Shown: positions 20,368 to 29,734 of the stretch, in pieces | Numbering within the stretch: the stretch's first letter is position 1 | Layout of the letters: the number at the start of each line of letters is the position of its first letter | Assembly: GCF_002964605.1 (NCBI RefSeq) | Contig: NZ_PQDH01000013.1 | Coordinates: forward strand, 29,568 to 93,567 | DNA length: 64,000 bases | From: Vallitalea okinawensis | GTDB lineage: Bacteria; Bacillota; Clostridia; Lachnospirales; PQDH01 | Reading direction: 5' to 3' | The notes under the pieces: model-generated | The model's input: only the letters and a program-made list of their open reading frames with translations | The model's database searches: none | What the model was told of the DNA's origin: nothing | Position numbers and translations under genes: made by a program

Positions 20368-21189
20368 ATGTTTGAATACCAAAACACTAATACCGACATA
20401 TATTATTTTGAGAGTGGGGAACAAGTATGTATACCTTCACATGATTATGGACCAGCCGTAAGAGATTATTTTCTCATCCATTATATTATCAAAGGTAAAG
20501 GTATATTTAGGACAAAAGATAGGGAGTACGAACTTCAAAGTAAACAAGGATTTATCATACATCCTAATAAAGTCACTTATTATAAAGCTGATAGAAAAGA
20601 TCCATGGCATTATATTTGGGTTGGATTCAATGGAAAGCGTGCAAAAGAATATTTAAAATTAGCTAATTTATCTGAGAAAAATCCGATATTTACATATGAC
20701 TTAGATGATGAGGTATTAACTACAACTATCAGAAAGATGACAAGACTAGGTATACAATTAAGAGATAATGATTTTGAATTAATGGCTCATCTATACATGT
20801 ATTTATCAATGTTAGCTGATAATAATTGCCACCACCTAAAAGTTGATAAATTATCGAACAAAGATAAATATTTACAGCAGTCTTTTAAATATGTACAAGC
20901 TAATTACTGGCATGACTTAACGGTTGAAGATCTTTCAAATCATCTCAATCTTAATCGAAGTTACTTATATACCATATTCAAAGAAGAGTTGAACCTATCA
21001 CCTCAACAATATATTATTAACTTTAGAATAAATAAAGCAGTAGAGTTATTGAACAATCAGGAATTAACTATAGCAGAAGTTGCTAGATCGGTAGGTTATC
21101 AAGATCAATTTATCTTTTCAAAGACCTTTAAGAAGCAAAAGGGATTATCACCAAAAATTTATCGATTAAAGAAAATAGAAAAACACTAA
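20368..21189 (+). CDS. AraC-family transcriptional regulator
   Basis: 273 residues from ATG 20368; a GTG at 20359 is possible but overlaps the likely ribosome site (GTGGGTG). The N-terminal part (about 10-130) is an AraC-type cupin ligand domain (HYIIKGKGIFRTKDREY, WHYIWVGFNGKRA). The C-terminal part (about 165-270) has two helix-turn-helix units, with HLNLNRSYLYTIFKEELNLSPQQYI and IAEVARSVGYQDQ followed by FSKTFKKQKGLSP. Divergent from the sulfatase gene, with mirrored sites between them, so it probably senses the sulfated sugar or its product. The following two-component genes start 63 bases later and could be co-transcribed. Confidence 0.9.
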   Translation: MFEYQNTNTDIYYFESGEQVCIPSHDYGPAVRDYFLIHYIIKGKGIFRTKDREYELQSKQGFIIHPNKVTYYKADRKDPWHYIWVGFNGKRAKEYLKLANLSEKNPIFTYDLDDEVLTTTIRKMTRLGIQLRDNDFELMAHLYMYLSMLADNNCHHLKVDKLSNKDKYLQQSFKYVQANYWHDLTVEDLSNHLNLNRSYLYTIFKEELNLSPQQYIINFRINKAVELLNNQELTIAEVARSVGYQDQFIFSKTFKKQKGLSPKIYRLKKIEKH

Positions 21190-21252
21190 AACGTAAGAGT
21201 ATCTATTAAAAGTGTTGAGATAAAAAATAAGCTATTAAAGAAGAGGGATATT

Positions 21253-23016
21253 ATGTTTCATATAAAGTCTATACGAACAAAGCTTATTCTTGGATGTATT
21301 ATTTTGAGTATTGTCCCAATCATTATCGTAACTACAGTTCTCTATAATATATCAGGCAGAATAATACATGAAAACACAGCTGAGGCTATTTTACTCAATT
21401 TAGACAGCTATGCAGAAGAGATTGACGACATTTTTATGAGTTTATATTATGATACTGTTGAGATGGCTTTCGATAAGCAGTTACGCAGTATGATTAAAGA
21501 AGATGATTCTATGGGTATATCTAACTATTTAAGAGATTATCTACGGAATCATGCTTACATTGATTCTATTTATTTTTTTGATAATGCCAATAATGATGTT
21601 ATTACCTCGGATGAAAATAAACAAATAGTGAAAGTTGAAAATATACAAAATATTGACAAGCGTTATGACAAGAAAAATGGCAGTTATCTTATTAATGTCA
21701 TTGAACGATTTGATTATTTATCCAATAAAAACTATTTCACTATTGAAAAAGCGCTGTATGATAGCGAGGGGGGAGAACTTCTAGGATATATTCAAGTTAA
21801 TGTAGATGAAAGAACCCTTTATTATGATCTACTAAACGATATGATTCGTTTAAATAATGGTGATGTTCTCATGATCAATTCTGATAAAGTTATTGTTAGT
21901 TCAAAGAGGCAAGAAGATATTGGGGACATACTTTCCAAAGAAAATGATATCGATTTTATTACCACATCTAAGGGGTATTCTTTAGAAGAAGTAAAAGAGG
22001 AATCCATATTAAAGGTATATTCCGTTAGTAAAGTAACAAAATATAAGCTAATTTACTATATACCTGAGGCTGAAATCATCCAAGATGTTAAAAAAATTAA
22101 TTATATCGCTCTATACAGTATTGGCATATCCGTCATTCTTATTGTAGCCTTATGGTATTTTTATACTGCAGATCTTTACACGCCTATAGCGCAACTAAAG
22201 GATCAGATGTTAAAAGTTGGTGAAGGTGATTTTGATATTTACCTTGAACATGATCGAGAAGATGAGATGGGGATATTGATCAACGGTTTTAATGACATGA
22301 TCGCTAAAGTTAATTACCTGTTCAATGAGGTATTCCGAACAAAGTATCAGAAAAAAGAAGCAGAGTTAAAAGCGCTACAGTCTCAAATAACACCTCACTT
22401 TCTGTATAATACATTGAACTCTATACGCTGTGTAGCCATACTTCATGAGGACAATGCCGTCAGCCAAATGTTAGAATCATTAATTGACTTATTGCGTGCA
22501 ACTGCTGGAAATAAGAATGTATTTATTCGACTAGAACAAGAATTATCCCAGGTAGAAGATTATGTTGATATTATTCGTTTTAGATATAATGATGCTTTTA
22601 AGGTGATTTATGATATTGAACCAGAGGCTTATCCCTTAGATGTGCCAAAACTCATTATTCAGCCTTTGGTAGAAAACAGCATCCAACATGGGTTAGATTT
22701 AAGAAGTAATGAAGGAGAAATTTACATTAAAGCATCTAAGGATGGAAATAATTTAGTAATAAAGGTCATTGATAATGGGAGAGGTATATCCGAAGAAGAA
22801 ATTCATGCTATACAAAATAATGAAGAAGACAAGTCAAAGAACTTAAGTGGTATTGGTGTCTATAACGTGGACGAACGCATCAAGCTTTATTATGGGGATG
22901 AGTATGGCTTGGCTTATCAAGCACATGAAGGTGGAGGAACAGAAGCAATTATTACTTTGCCATCAACGGTTAAAAGGGGGGAAGTAAGTAATGATAAAGG
23001 TACTTATCGTAGATGA
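21253..23016 (+). CDS. YesM-like sensor histidine kinase
   Basis: 587 residues. TM1 (about 10-30), an extracellular sensor of about 250 residues (Cache-like), TM2 (about 280-300), HAMP (LYTPIAQLKDQMLKVGEGDFD, about 310-360), then the HisKA_5 (His_kinase) box with phospho-acceptor H382 in QITPHFLYNTLNSIR. The ATPase follows with PLVENSIQHGLD, DNGRGIS and GIGVYNVDERI. These LytS/YesM-type kinases typically sense extracellular sugars. The gene overlaps the next one by 26 bases, so kinase and regulator are co-translated. The signal is unknown; the importer downstream suggests a sugar or polyol. Confidence 0.92.
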   Translation: MFHIKSIRTKLILGCIILSIVPIIIVTTVLYNISGRIIHENTAEAILLNLDSYAEEIDDIFMSLYYDTVEMAFDKQLRSMIKEDDSMGISNYLRDYLRNHAYIDSIYFFDNANNDVITSDENKQIVKVENIQNIDKRYDKKNGSYLINVIERFDYLSNKNYFTIEKALYDSEGGELLGYIQVNVDERTLYYDLLNDMIRLNNGDVLMINSDKVIVSSKRQEDIGDILSKENDIDFITTSKGYSLEEVKEESILKVYSVSKVTKYKLIYYIPEAEIIQDVKKINYIALYSIGISVILIVALWYFYTADLYTPIAQLKDQMLKVGEGDFDIYLEHDREDEMGILINGFNDMIAKVNYLFNEVFRTKYQKKEAELKALQSQITPHFLYNTLNSIRCVAILHEDNAVSQMLESLIDLLRATAGNKNVFIRLEQELSQVEDYVDIIRFRYNDAFKVIYDIEPEAYPLDVPKLIIQPLVENSIQHGLDLRSNEGEIYIKASKDGNNLVIKVIDNGRGISEEEIHAIQNNEEDKSKNLSGIGVYNVDERIKLYYGDEYGLAYQAHEGGGTEAIITLPSTVKRGEVSNDKGTYRR

Positions 23017-24616
23017 TGATTTTCCAGTAAGAATGTTATTTAAGCAAATTATAGATTGGAATGAAGAAGGATTTGAAATTGTTGGAGAAGCTATCGATGG
23101 AGAAGAAGCCGTTAATAAGGTAGCAGAGCTGAAACCAGATCTCATTATTCTAGATATTGAAATGCCAAAGATGAATGGCGTTGAAGTGATTAAGGAGATA
23201 AATGCCAGGGGCTATAAAGGTAAAATTATTGTAATTAGCTGTCACGATGATTTTAAGTATGTTAAAGAGGCTTTAAAGCTAGGGGCTACTGATTATCTTC
23301 TTAAGAACAATGTCAACAAAGATAAGTTAAAAGATGTTATCCATATTATTAAAAGAGATTTAGTCCAAGAGAAGCAGAATAAAATAGAATACAGTACCAT
23401 GAAGAGATGGGCAAATAAAGGCTTACACATCATGAAGCAAGAATACCTTAAGAATCTTCTTTTAGGTGTTAATATACTTGAAGAAGATATTCAGGTAAAT
23501 ATAGAAAAACTGAAATTAAACATTAGTGAGACAAACAACATGATTATAGCAATAGAAATTGATCGTTATACGAAGCAAGTAACCAAAATTGGTTCTCAGA
23601 AAGATTATGAATTGTTTAACTTCACTATCCGAAACATCATTGAAGAAATTCTCAGTGAATCCATGAATGGTGAATTAATTAATTTAAAGCAGCGTTTTTA
23701 TGTCATTTTGAATATTGAAGAATGGGTAAGTGAGAGTAAATTAAGAGAGACGGTCTATGGGTTAGTTAAGCGTGTAAAAGATAGCTTATCAAAATACTTG
23801 GATATTTGCACAACGATTATGATTTTTGATCAATCCTGCAGCTTAAAAGATGCTCAAGCAGTCTACAAACAATTAAAAAATGCTTTGAAGATAAAATTTT
23901 ATGAAGGCAATAATAGGATTTATTACTTCAGTCAAACAAAGCCGATTAAGAATTACCAATTGAATTTTGATAAACAGAAAGATATTCAAATGCAAGAGTA
24001 TATTAAAAACAACCAAAAAAATGAGTTAGATCAATTATTGAAAGAAGACTTTCAGTATATTAGAAAAAATTATATAGATCCAGATAAAGTATATACTTAC
24101 TTCTCAGAAATTTATTTATCTCTAGAAAAAGTTTGTAAACGAAATAAGATTGCCATGGAGCAGTTTGTACAGATTCAAGATAACTACTACGACACTATTC
24201 GCAGTATGGAAACATTTGATGAAATTGAAAAAACGGTATTAACCATACATGATAAGATTTTTGACAGTCTCAAAAATAACATTGAAAGTTCCAACGAAAC
24301 AGTGAAACAAATTGTCAAATATATGACTCGACACTACATGGATGATATATCCCTCTTGTCTGCTTCTGAGTATGTTGATATGAATATGACCTATGTCAGT
24401 CATCTCTTTAAACAAGAAATGGGAGAAAGCTTCACAGAATATTTAAAGGGAATAAGAATTCATCGAGCTAAATATTTGATTGATACAACAGATAAACGTA
24501 TTAATGAAATAGCTGATTTAGTAGGCATTCCAAACAAAAAGTATTTTGCCAAACTGTTCAAGGAAAAGGTTGGAGAAAGTCCATCCAAATATAAGAAGCT
24601 AAAAAATTTGTCCTAA
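22991..24616 (+). CDS. YesN-like response regulator with AraC-type DNA-binding domain
   Basis: 541 residues. Receiver domain (about 1-120) with DDD near the N-terminus, phospho-acceptor D55 in IILDIEMPKMNG, and a Lys in LLKNNV. A long middle region (about 140-430) with helical character is typical of YesN proteins. The C-terminal AraC HTH pair (about 435-540) shows MNMTYVSHLFKQEMGESF and INEIADLVGIPNKKYFAKLFKEKVG. It overlaps the kinase gene by 26 bases and uses GGGGGGAAG inside it as ribosome site. It probably activates the ABC importer 265 bases downstream. Confidence 0.92.
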   Translation: MIKVLIVDDDFPVRMLFKQIIDWNEEGFEIVGEAIDGEEAVNKVAELKPDLIILDIEMPKMNGVEVIKEINARGYKGKIIVISCHDDFKYVKEALKLGATDYLLKNNVNKDKLKDVIHIIKRDLVQEKQNKIEYSTMKRWANKGLHIMKQEYLKNLLLGVNILEEDIQVNIEKLKLNISETNNMIIAIEIDRYTKQVTKIGSQKDYELFNFTIRNIIEEILSESMNGELINLKQRFYVILNIEEWVSESKLRETVYGLVKRVKDSLSKYLDICTTIMIFDQSCSLKDAQAVYKQLKNALKIKFYEGNNRIYYFSQTKPIKNYQLNFDKQKDIQMQEYIKNNQKNELDQLLKEDFQYIRKNYIDPDKVYTYFSEIYLSLEKVCKRNKIAMEQFVQIQDNYYDTIRSMETFDEIEKTVLTIHDKIFDSLKNNIESSNETVKQIVKYMTRHYMDDISLLSASEYVDMNMTYVSHLFKQEMGESFTEYLKGIRIHRAKYLIDTTDKRINEIADLVGIPNKKYFAKLFKEKVGESPSKYKKLKNLS

Positions 24617-24671
24617 TACAAAAATTTTATACCTTAAAAAAAAGATGATACTCCTCCATAATAAGATTATA

Positions 24672-24700
24672 AGAAAACGAGAGTAACCGGTTACGTTTCT
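24672..24700. promoter_or_regulatory. LacI-type operator candidate before the Rbs-family importer
   Basis: A perfect 12-bp palindrome GTAACCGGTTAC (24683-24694) is flanked by AGAAAACG (24672-24679) and CGTTTCT (24694-24700), which mirror each other apart from one base. The AGAAAACG half resembles the repeated site near the second LacI gene. Suggestive of binding by one of the two LacI proteins. Confidence 0.45.
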
Positions 24701-24725
24701 TTTATCCATCAATTAAGATTTTTTT

Positions 24726-24771
24726 AATGTAGGATATCTAATCCTTCAAAAGGAATTATTCTTTCTACATT
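24726..24771 (+). other. Nested hairpin in the importer leader
   Basis: Outer pairs AATGTAG / CTACATT and an inner TCCTT / AAGGA hairpin lie about 110 bases before the binding-protein gene. No T-run, so not a plain terminator. Confidence 0.35.
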
Positions 24772-24881
24772 AGTATTAGAAAATGTTTTAAAGGGTGTTT
24801 CACTACAAAAGATTAGAAGTATTAAGGAGCTTGCTTAAGTTAAGGTATTTAGTTTTTATTAATTGAGGGAGGTTTATTTTC

Positions 24882-25811
24882 ATGAGAAGATTAATGGCGA
24901 TTATGTTAGCGTTAGTATTAGTTGTAGGTGCTTTTACAGGTTGTACAGAAGCAGATGACGGTGTAATTGATATTGGAGTATCAATCGCAAACTTTGATGA
25001 TACATTCTTAATGTACATGAAAGATGGTATGGATGCATATGCAAAAGAACTCGGTGCAGAAGTTAGAGTTGAGTATGTAGATGCTAAAGAAGATATGGCA
25101 AAACAAATGGATCAAGTTGAAAACTTTATCGTACAAGGTATGGATGCTATTGTTATCGTACCAGTTGATACAAGTGCAACTGAGCCAATGACAGAATTAG
25201 CTGTTGAAGAAAATGTACCTATGGTATATGTAAATAGAAATCCTGGTAACTTACCTGATGGTATTTACTATGTAGGTTCTGAAGAAATCGTTGCAGGTCA
25301 ACTTCAAATGGAATTCTTAGCTGAGCAACTTGGCGGAGAAGGCGACATAGCGATTTTAATGGGTAAACTTGATAACGAGGGTGCTCTTAAGAGAACTGAA
25401 GGTGTTGAAGAAATTGCTGCTGGCTATGATGGAATCAATATCGTTGACAAACAAACTGGTAACTGGCAAAGAGCAGAAGGTATGACAGTTACAGAAGACT
25501 GGTTAAACCGTTTTGGTGAAGAAATCAAAGCTATTGCAAGTAATAATGATGATATGGCATTAGGAGCTATTCAGGCATTAAAAGATGCTGGTAGAGAAGA
25601 TGTTATGGTTATTGGTGTAGATGCTACACCTGATGGATTAGCGGCTCTTGAAGCTGGTGATTTATCAGCAACTGTATTCCAAGATGCAAGTGGTCAAGGT
25701 GCAGGTGCTATTGAAACAGCTTACAAAACTGCTCAAGGAGAAACTGTAGATCAAGAAGTATGGATTCCATTCCAATTAGTTACTCCTGAGAACTTAAGTG
25801 ATTTTAAATAG
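24882..25811 (+). CDS. Sugar/inositol ABC importer substrate-binding lipoprotein (RbsB-like)
   Basis: 309 residues. Lipoprotein signal with lipobox AFTGC (C21). The mature part is a type I periplasmic-binding-protein fold (Peripla_BP_4): DIGVSIANFDDTF, KQMDQVENFIVQGMDAIVIVPVD, NRNPG, NNDDMALGAIQALKDAG and VIGVDATPDGLAAL. This ribose/inositol-binding group captures pentoses, hexoses or cyclitols outside the membrane. It is first in a binding protein-ATPase-permease operon next to iol genes, so myo-inositol (compare Caulobacter IbpA-IatAP) is the leading guess. GGGAGG lies 12 bases before the ATG. Confidence 0.9.
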   Translation: MRRLMAIMLALVLVVGAFTGCTEADDGVIDIGVSIANFDDTFLMYMKDGMDAYAKELGAEVRVEYVDAKEDMAKQMDQVENFIVQGMDAIVIVPVDTSATEPMTELAVEENVPMVYVNRNPGNLPDGIYYVGSEEIVAGQLQMEFLAEQLGGEGDIAILMGKLDNEGALKRTEGVEEIAAGYDGINIVDKQTGNWQRAEGMTVTEDWLNRFGEEIKAIASNNDDMALGAIQALKDAGREDVMVIGVDATPDGLAALEAGDLSATVFQDASGQGAGAIETAYKTAQGETVDQEVWIPFQLVTPENLSDFK

Positions 25812-25828
25812 GATAGTATAAATTTATA

Positions 25829-25850
25829 GTGGGGTGATTTTTCACCCCAC
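25829..25850 (+). other. Intercistronic hairpin between binding-protein and ATPase genes
   Basis: Perfect 9-bp stem (GTGGGGTGA / TCACCCCAC) with a TTTT loop and no T-run. Hairpins here often protect the highly expressed binding-protein mRNA from 3' decay or lower downstream expression. Confidence 0.65.
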
Positions 25851-25884
25851 ATTCAAAGAGAAGATTAAACCTGGAGGTGAAACA

Positions 25885-27390
25885 ATGAGTGAATACATTT
25901 TGGAGATGCAGAATATTTCAAAAGTATTTCCAGGAGTCAAAGCTTTAGATAAAGTACAATTACAGTTACGTCCCGGTAAAGTCCACGCTTTAATGGGTGA
26001 AAACGGAGCTGGAAAATCAACCTTAATGAAATGTCTAATAGGTATTCACCCACCAACAGAGGGGCAAATTATTTATAAAGGCGAAGTTGTTACTATGCCA
26101 GATACAAATACAGCCCTTAACATGGGTATATCTATGATTCATCAAGAGTTAAGCCCTATTTTACACCGTAGTGTTATGGAAAACATTTGGCTGGGTAGAG
26201 AACCTAAAATGGGTGGATTCCTGGTTGATCACAAGAAAATGTATGATATGACAAAAGAGTTACTTGAAGATTTGGAATTAGAACTTGACCCAAAAGAAAA
26301 GATGGTTAATTTAACAGTCGCAAAAATGCAAATGATAGAAATCGCAAAAGCAGTATCCTATAATTCAGAAGTTGTTATTATGGATGAACCAACATCCGCC
26401 CTTACAGATCGCGAAGTAGATCACTTGTTCAGAATAATCAAAAGATTAAGACAAAACGGAACAGCAATTATTTATATTTCTCATAAAATGGACGAAATCT
26501 TCCAGATATCTGATGATATAACGATACTTAGGGATGGACAATATATTTCTACGCATTTAGCTGAAGATTTAGATACCAATAAATTAATCTCATTGATGGT
26601 TGGCCGTGAATTGAATGAAATGTTCCCCAAAATTGATTGTGAAATTGGTGAAGAGAAAATCAGAGTGGATAATCTCACAGTTGAAGGGGTATTCAATGAC
26701 GTCAGTTTTAATGTAAGAAAAGGTGAGATTCTAGGTATAGCTGGCTTAGTTGGTGCTGGACGTACGGAAGTTATTGAAACCATATTTGGAATGCGTAAGA
26801 AAACATCAGGAAGTATTTATATTGATGACAAGGAAGTACAAATAGATTCACCAGAAGATGCTATTGCACACAAAATAGCACTCTTAACTGAAGATAGAAG
26901 ACATACTGGGGTATTCCCAATGCTATCTGTTAAAGACAATACTAGCATCGCTAATATGAAAAATTATGTTAATAAATTTGGGTTTTTGAACCATAAAAAA
27001 ATCAAAGAAGATTGTGAAGAGTATAAAAAAGCAATACGTGTTAAGACGCCAAGCTTAGAACAAGCCATTCAAAATCTAAGTGGTGGTAATCAACAAAAGG
27101 TACTCGTTGCTAGATGGCTTTTAACAAATCCAGAAATTCTCATCCTTGATGAGCCTACAAGAGGTATTGATGTAGGAGCGAAGTCAGAGATCCATAGTCT
27201 AATTACCAGCTTAGCAAATGAGGGTAGAACCATTATAATGATTAGTTCAGAATTGCCAGAAGTACTAGGTATGAGCGATAGAGTTGTCGTTATGCACGAA
27301 GGTAGAGTAACGGGTATCATTGATCGTACTGAAGCTAATCAAGAAGTCGTTATGAAGTATGCCACAAATAGTATGAATAAGGTTTCATAA
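25885..27390 (+). CDS. Sugar/inositol ABC importer ATPase (RbsA/MglA family)
   Basis: 501 residues from ATG 25885, chosen because GGAGGTG sits 6 bases before it; the upstream in-frame ATG at 25834 lies in the intercistronic hairpin. Two fused ABC domains. The first has GENGAGKSTL, IHQELSPI and VIMDEPTSAL. The second has the degenerate Walker A GLVGAGRTEV usual for this family, then NLSGGNQQKVLVARWL and LILDEPTRGIDVGAK. Cytoplasmic energiser of the importer, in operon with the genes on either side (13 bases to the permease). Confidence 0.95.
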   Translation: MSEYILEMQNISKVFPGVKALDKVQLQLRPGKVHALMGENGAGKSTLMKCLIGIHPPTEGQIIYKGEVVTMPDTNTALNMGISMIHQELSPILHRSVMENIWLGREPKMGGFLVDHKKMYDMTKELLEDLELELDPKEKMVNLTVAKMQMIEIAKAVSYNSEVVIMDEPTSALTDREVDHLFRIIKRLRQNGTAIIYISHKMDEIFQISDDITILRDGQYISTHLAEDLDTNKLISLMVGRELNEMFPKIDCEIGEEKIRVDNLTVEGVFNDVSFNVRKGEILGIAGLVGAGRTEVIETIFGMRKKTSGSIYIDDKEVQIDSPEDAIAHKIALLTEDRRHTGVFPMLSVKDNTSIANMKNYVNKFGFLNHKKIKEDCEEYKKAIRVKTPSLEQAIQNLSGGNQQKVLVARWLLTNPEILILDEPTRGIDVGAKSEIHSLITSLANEGRTIIMISSELPEVLGMSDRVVVMHEGRVTGIIDRTEANQEVVMKYATNSMNKVS

Positions 27391-27403
27391 AGGAGGTTTA
27401 AAC

Positions 27404-28429
27404 ATGGCACAGGTTGCGACAACAAATTCAAATAAAAATAGCGAATATAAAAGACTGTTAAGTAAATACGGAATCGTTTTAGTATTTATTTTCATGGTTA
27501 TATTAATGAGTATATTATCGCCATCCTTCTTAAGTTATCGAAACTTAATGAACGTGGTAAGACAAATTTCAGTAATTGGTATTATCTCATTAGGGGTAAC
27601 ACTTGTCATAATATCAAAGGGTATTGACCTTTCATCAGGCTCAGTTTTAGCATTAGCAGCTGTAATAGCTGCCAGTTTCGGTCAAACAGCTGATTGGGCA
27701 GCAAAAATGTATCCCAATATACCAGAATTACCAGTGATCATCCCAGTGTTAACAGCTCTTCTAGTTGGTGCACTTTGTGGTACGATTAACGGTACTTTTA
27801 TTGCCAAAACAGGTATACCACCATTTATTGCAACTTTAGGTATGATGGTATCTGCAAGAGGTTTAGCACTTCTTTATTCAGATGGACGACCAGTGAGTTC
27901 ATTAACAGATAGCTATAAATGGTTTGGCCAAGGTTATGTATTAGAAATGGGTAGTTTTAAAGGAATACCAGTACCAGTTATTATTTATATCATTATGATA
28001 GTAATCACATGGGTGATGCTTACTCAAACTCGTTTTGGTAAGAACATATACGCCATTGGTGGTAATGTTCATGCCGCAGAAGTATCCGGTATTAATGTTA
28101 AGAAAAACTTAATAGCAATCTATGCTTACGCAGGATTATTAGCTGGTTTAGCTGGATTACTTATGTCAGCTCGTATTGATACAGGTCAACCAGGTATGGG
28201 TGTTAGCTATGAGTTAGATGCAATCGCAGCTACAACAATCGGTGGAACTAGTCACTCAGGCGGCATTGGTACAATATGGGGTTGTGTAGTCGGTGCATTA
28301 ATCCTTGGTGTACTAAACAATGGTCTTAATTTACTTGGTGTATCCGCATACTGGCAACAGATTATTAAAGGTGCGATTATAGTAGGTGCTGTAGTAATTG
28401 ATATGCGTAAAAATAACAAAAAGCATTAA
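27404..28429 (+). CDS. Sugar/inositol ABC importer permease (RbsC family)
   Basis: 341 residues with about eight to ten membrane segments. Family landmarks: [69 protein letters not shown] and [18 protein letters not shown]. Forms the membrane channel with the ATPase just upstream. The operon ends with a strong hairpin. Confidence 0.95.
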   Translation: MAQVATTNSNKNSEYKRLLSKYGIVLVFIFMVILMSILSPSFLSYRNLMNVVRQISVIGIISLGVTLVIISKGIDLSSGSVLALAAVIAASFGQTADWAAKMYPNIPELPVIIPVLTALLVGALCGTINGTFIAKTGIPPFIATLGMMVSARGLALLYSDGRPVSSLTDSYKWFGQGYVLEMGSFKGIPVPVIIYIIMIVITWVMLTQTRFGKNIYAIGGNVHAAEVSGINVKKNLIAIYAYAGLLAGLAGLLMSARIDTGQPGMGVSYELDAIAATTIGGTSHSGGIGTIWGCVVGALILGVLNNGLNLLGVSAYWQQIIKGAIIVGAVVIDMRKNNKKH

Positions 28430-28433
28430 TCTT

Positions 28434-28475
28434 CTAGGGGGAAAGTACCCTTAACCCTTTCCCCCTAGGATTTTA
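28434..28475 (+). terminator. Terminator-like hairpin of the importer operon
   Basis: 12-bp perfect stem (CTAGGGGGAAAG / CTTTCCCCCTAG) with an 11-base loop, then GATTTTAT. Strong stem, modest T-run. Confidence 0.65.
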
Positions 28476-28586
28476 TAAATGTATATAAAAATATAGAAAA
28501 ATGAAAAAGAAAATTTTTTTAAATAAAAATATTGTTAAATAAATAACATAAAATAATAATAATTCAGAAATAAGGAGGAACTCCAT

Positions 28587-29600
28587 ATGAAAAAGATCAA
28601 AGTAGGTGCTGTAGGCTTAGGGAGATTGGGATATCGACATGCTGAAAATCTAGCATTTAAGATACCAAACGCTGAATTAATAGCATTATGTGATATGAAC
28701 CAAGAGAAATTAAACGAAACTGTAAACGCGTGGAATATTCCTTTTGGATATACAGATTTTGATGAAATGATAAAAAATGAAGAACTTGAGGCGATTGTAA
28801 TAACATCACCTTCTGCATTGCATACGACTCAAATTGCTAAGGCCTTAGATGCTGGCTTACATGTATTCTCTGAAAAACCATTAGGTACAAATGTTGAAGA
28901 GTGTAAAATTGCAGAAGAAGCAGTTGAAAGACATCCAGAACTTGTGTTCATGCTTGGTTTCATGAGAAGATATGACCCTTCTTATGCATATGCAAGAGAA
29001 AAAATTAAGAATGGTGAAATTGGTAAACCTGTATTATTCAGAGGTTATAGCCAAGATCCAGAAAGCTGCATCGATGGTGCAATAGCTTATTGTGGTCATA
29101 GTGGTGGTCAGTTTATCGACATGGCAGTACATGATATCGATTTAGCATGTTGGATGCTTGAGTCAGAGCCAAAATCCATCTTTGCTATTGGTGGATGTTA
29201 TGCTCATCCAGAGTTTGGAGAGCACAAAGATGGTGATAATGTATCAGCATTAATGCACTTTAAGAATGAAACAATGGTATTCTTATTAGCAGGCCGTACA
29301 GCTCCTCATGGCTACAATGTTGAAACTGAGATCATTGGAACTAAAGGTACTCTTCGTATCGCAAGTGTACCTCAAAAGAATCTAGTTGAAATTCTTGATG
29401 AGCATGGTGTTAGAAAAGAATGTTCACAAGATTTCTTAGAAAGATTTGAAGATGCATACGTTGAAGAAGTATTAGAATTTATTGATTGTATCGTTAATAA
29501 TAGAAAACCAGAAGTTACAGTTTATGATGGTACAAAGACAACTGAAATTGCATATAGATGCAAGGAAGCATTTGAAACAAATGAATTAATTAGAATGTAA
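28587..29600 (+). CDS. Gfo/Idh/MocA dehydrogenase, inositol-dehydrogenase-like
   Basis: 337 residues. The N-terminal Rossmann fold has GAVGLGRLGYRHAENL and the EKPLG motif (SEKPLGTN) that carries the catalytic-type Lys. The C-terminal domain has HDIDLACWMLESEP. The family oxidises cyclitols or sugars with NAD(P). It is similar in type to the IolG at 39616 but distinct in sequence, so it may act on another inositol isomer (scyllo- or chiro-inositol). It stands alone between a hairpin and the first lacI gene, with AAGGAGGAA as ribosome site. Confidence 0.88.
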   Translation: MKKIKVGAVGLGRLGYRHAENLAFKIPNAELIALCDMNQEKLNETVNAWNIPFGYTDFDEMIKNEELEAIVITSPSALHTTQIAKALDAGLHVFSEKPLGTNVEECKIAEEAVERHPELVFMLGFMRRYDPSYAYAREKIKNGEIGKPVLFRGYSQDPESCIDGAIAYCGHSGGQFIDMAVHDIDLACWMLESEPKSIFAIGGCYAHPEFGEHKDGDNVSALMHFKNETMVFLLAGRTAPHGYNVETEIIGTKGTLRIASVPQKNLVEILDEHGVRKECSQDFLERFEDAYVEEVLEFIDCIVNNRKPEVTVYDGTKTTEIAYRCKEAFETNELIRM

Positions 29601-29616
29601 TACTTGTAAAGCTTAT

Positions 29617-29690
29617 AAGGGAAATCGTATTAGAGCAATCCATCATCTATCAAAAGTCTCCTCGCTCACGATTTCCTTTACTTTTACTTT
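29617..29690 (+). terminator. Long-loop hairpin after the first Gfo/Idh gene
   Basis: 12-bp stem with one G-T pair (29617-29628 with 29668-29679; GGAAATCGT / ACGATTTCC) enclosing 39 bases, followed by ACTTTTACTTTG. Could be a weak terminator. Confidence 0.4.
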
Positions 29691-29734
29691 GTGGCTATTA
29701 AGTTGATGGTATACACTGCAGTTGAGGTGGTAAA

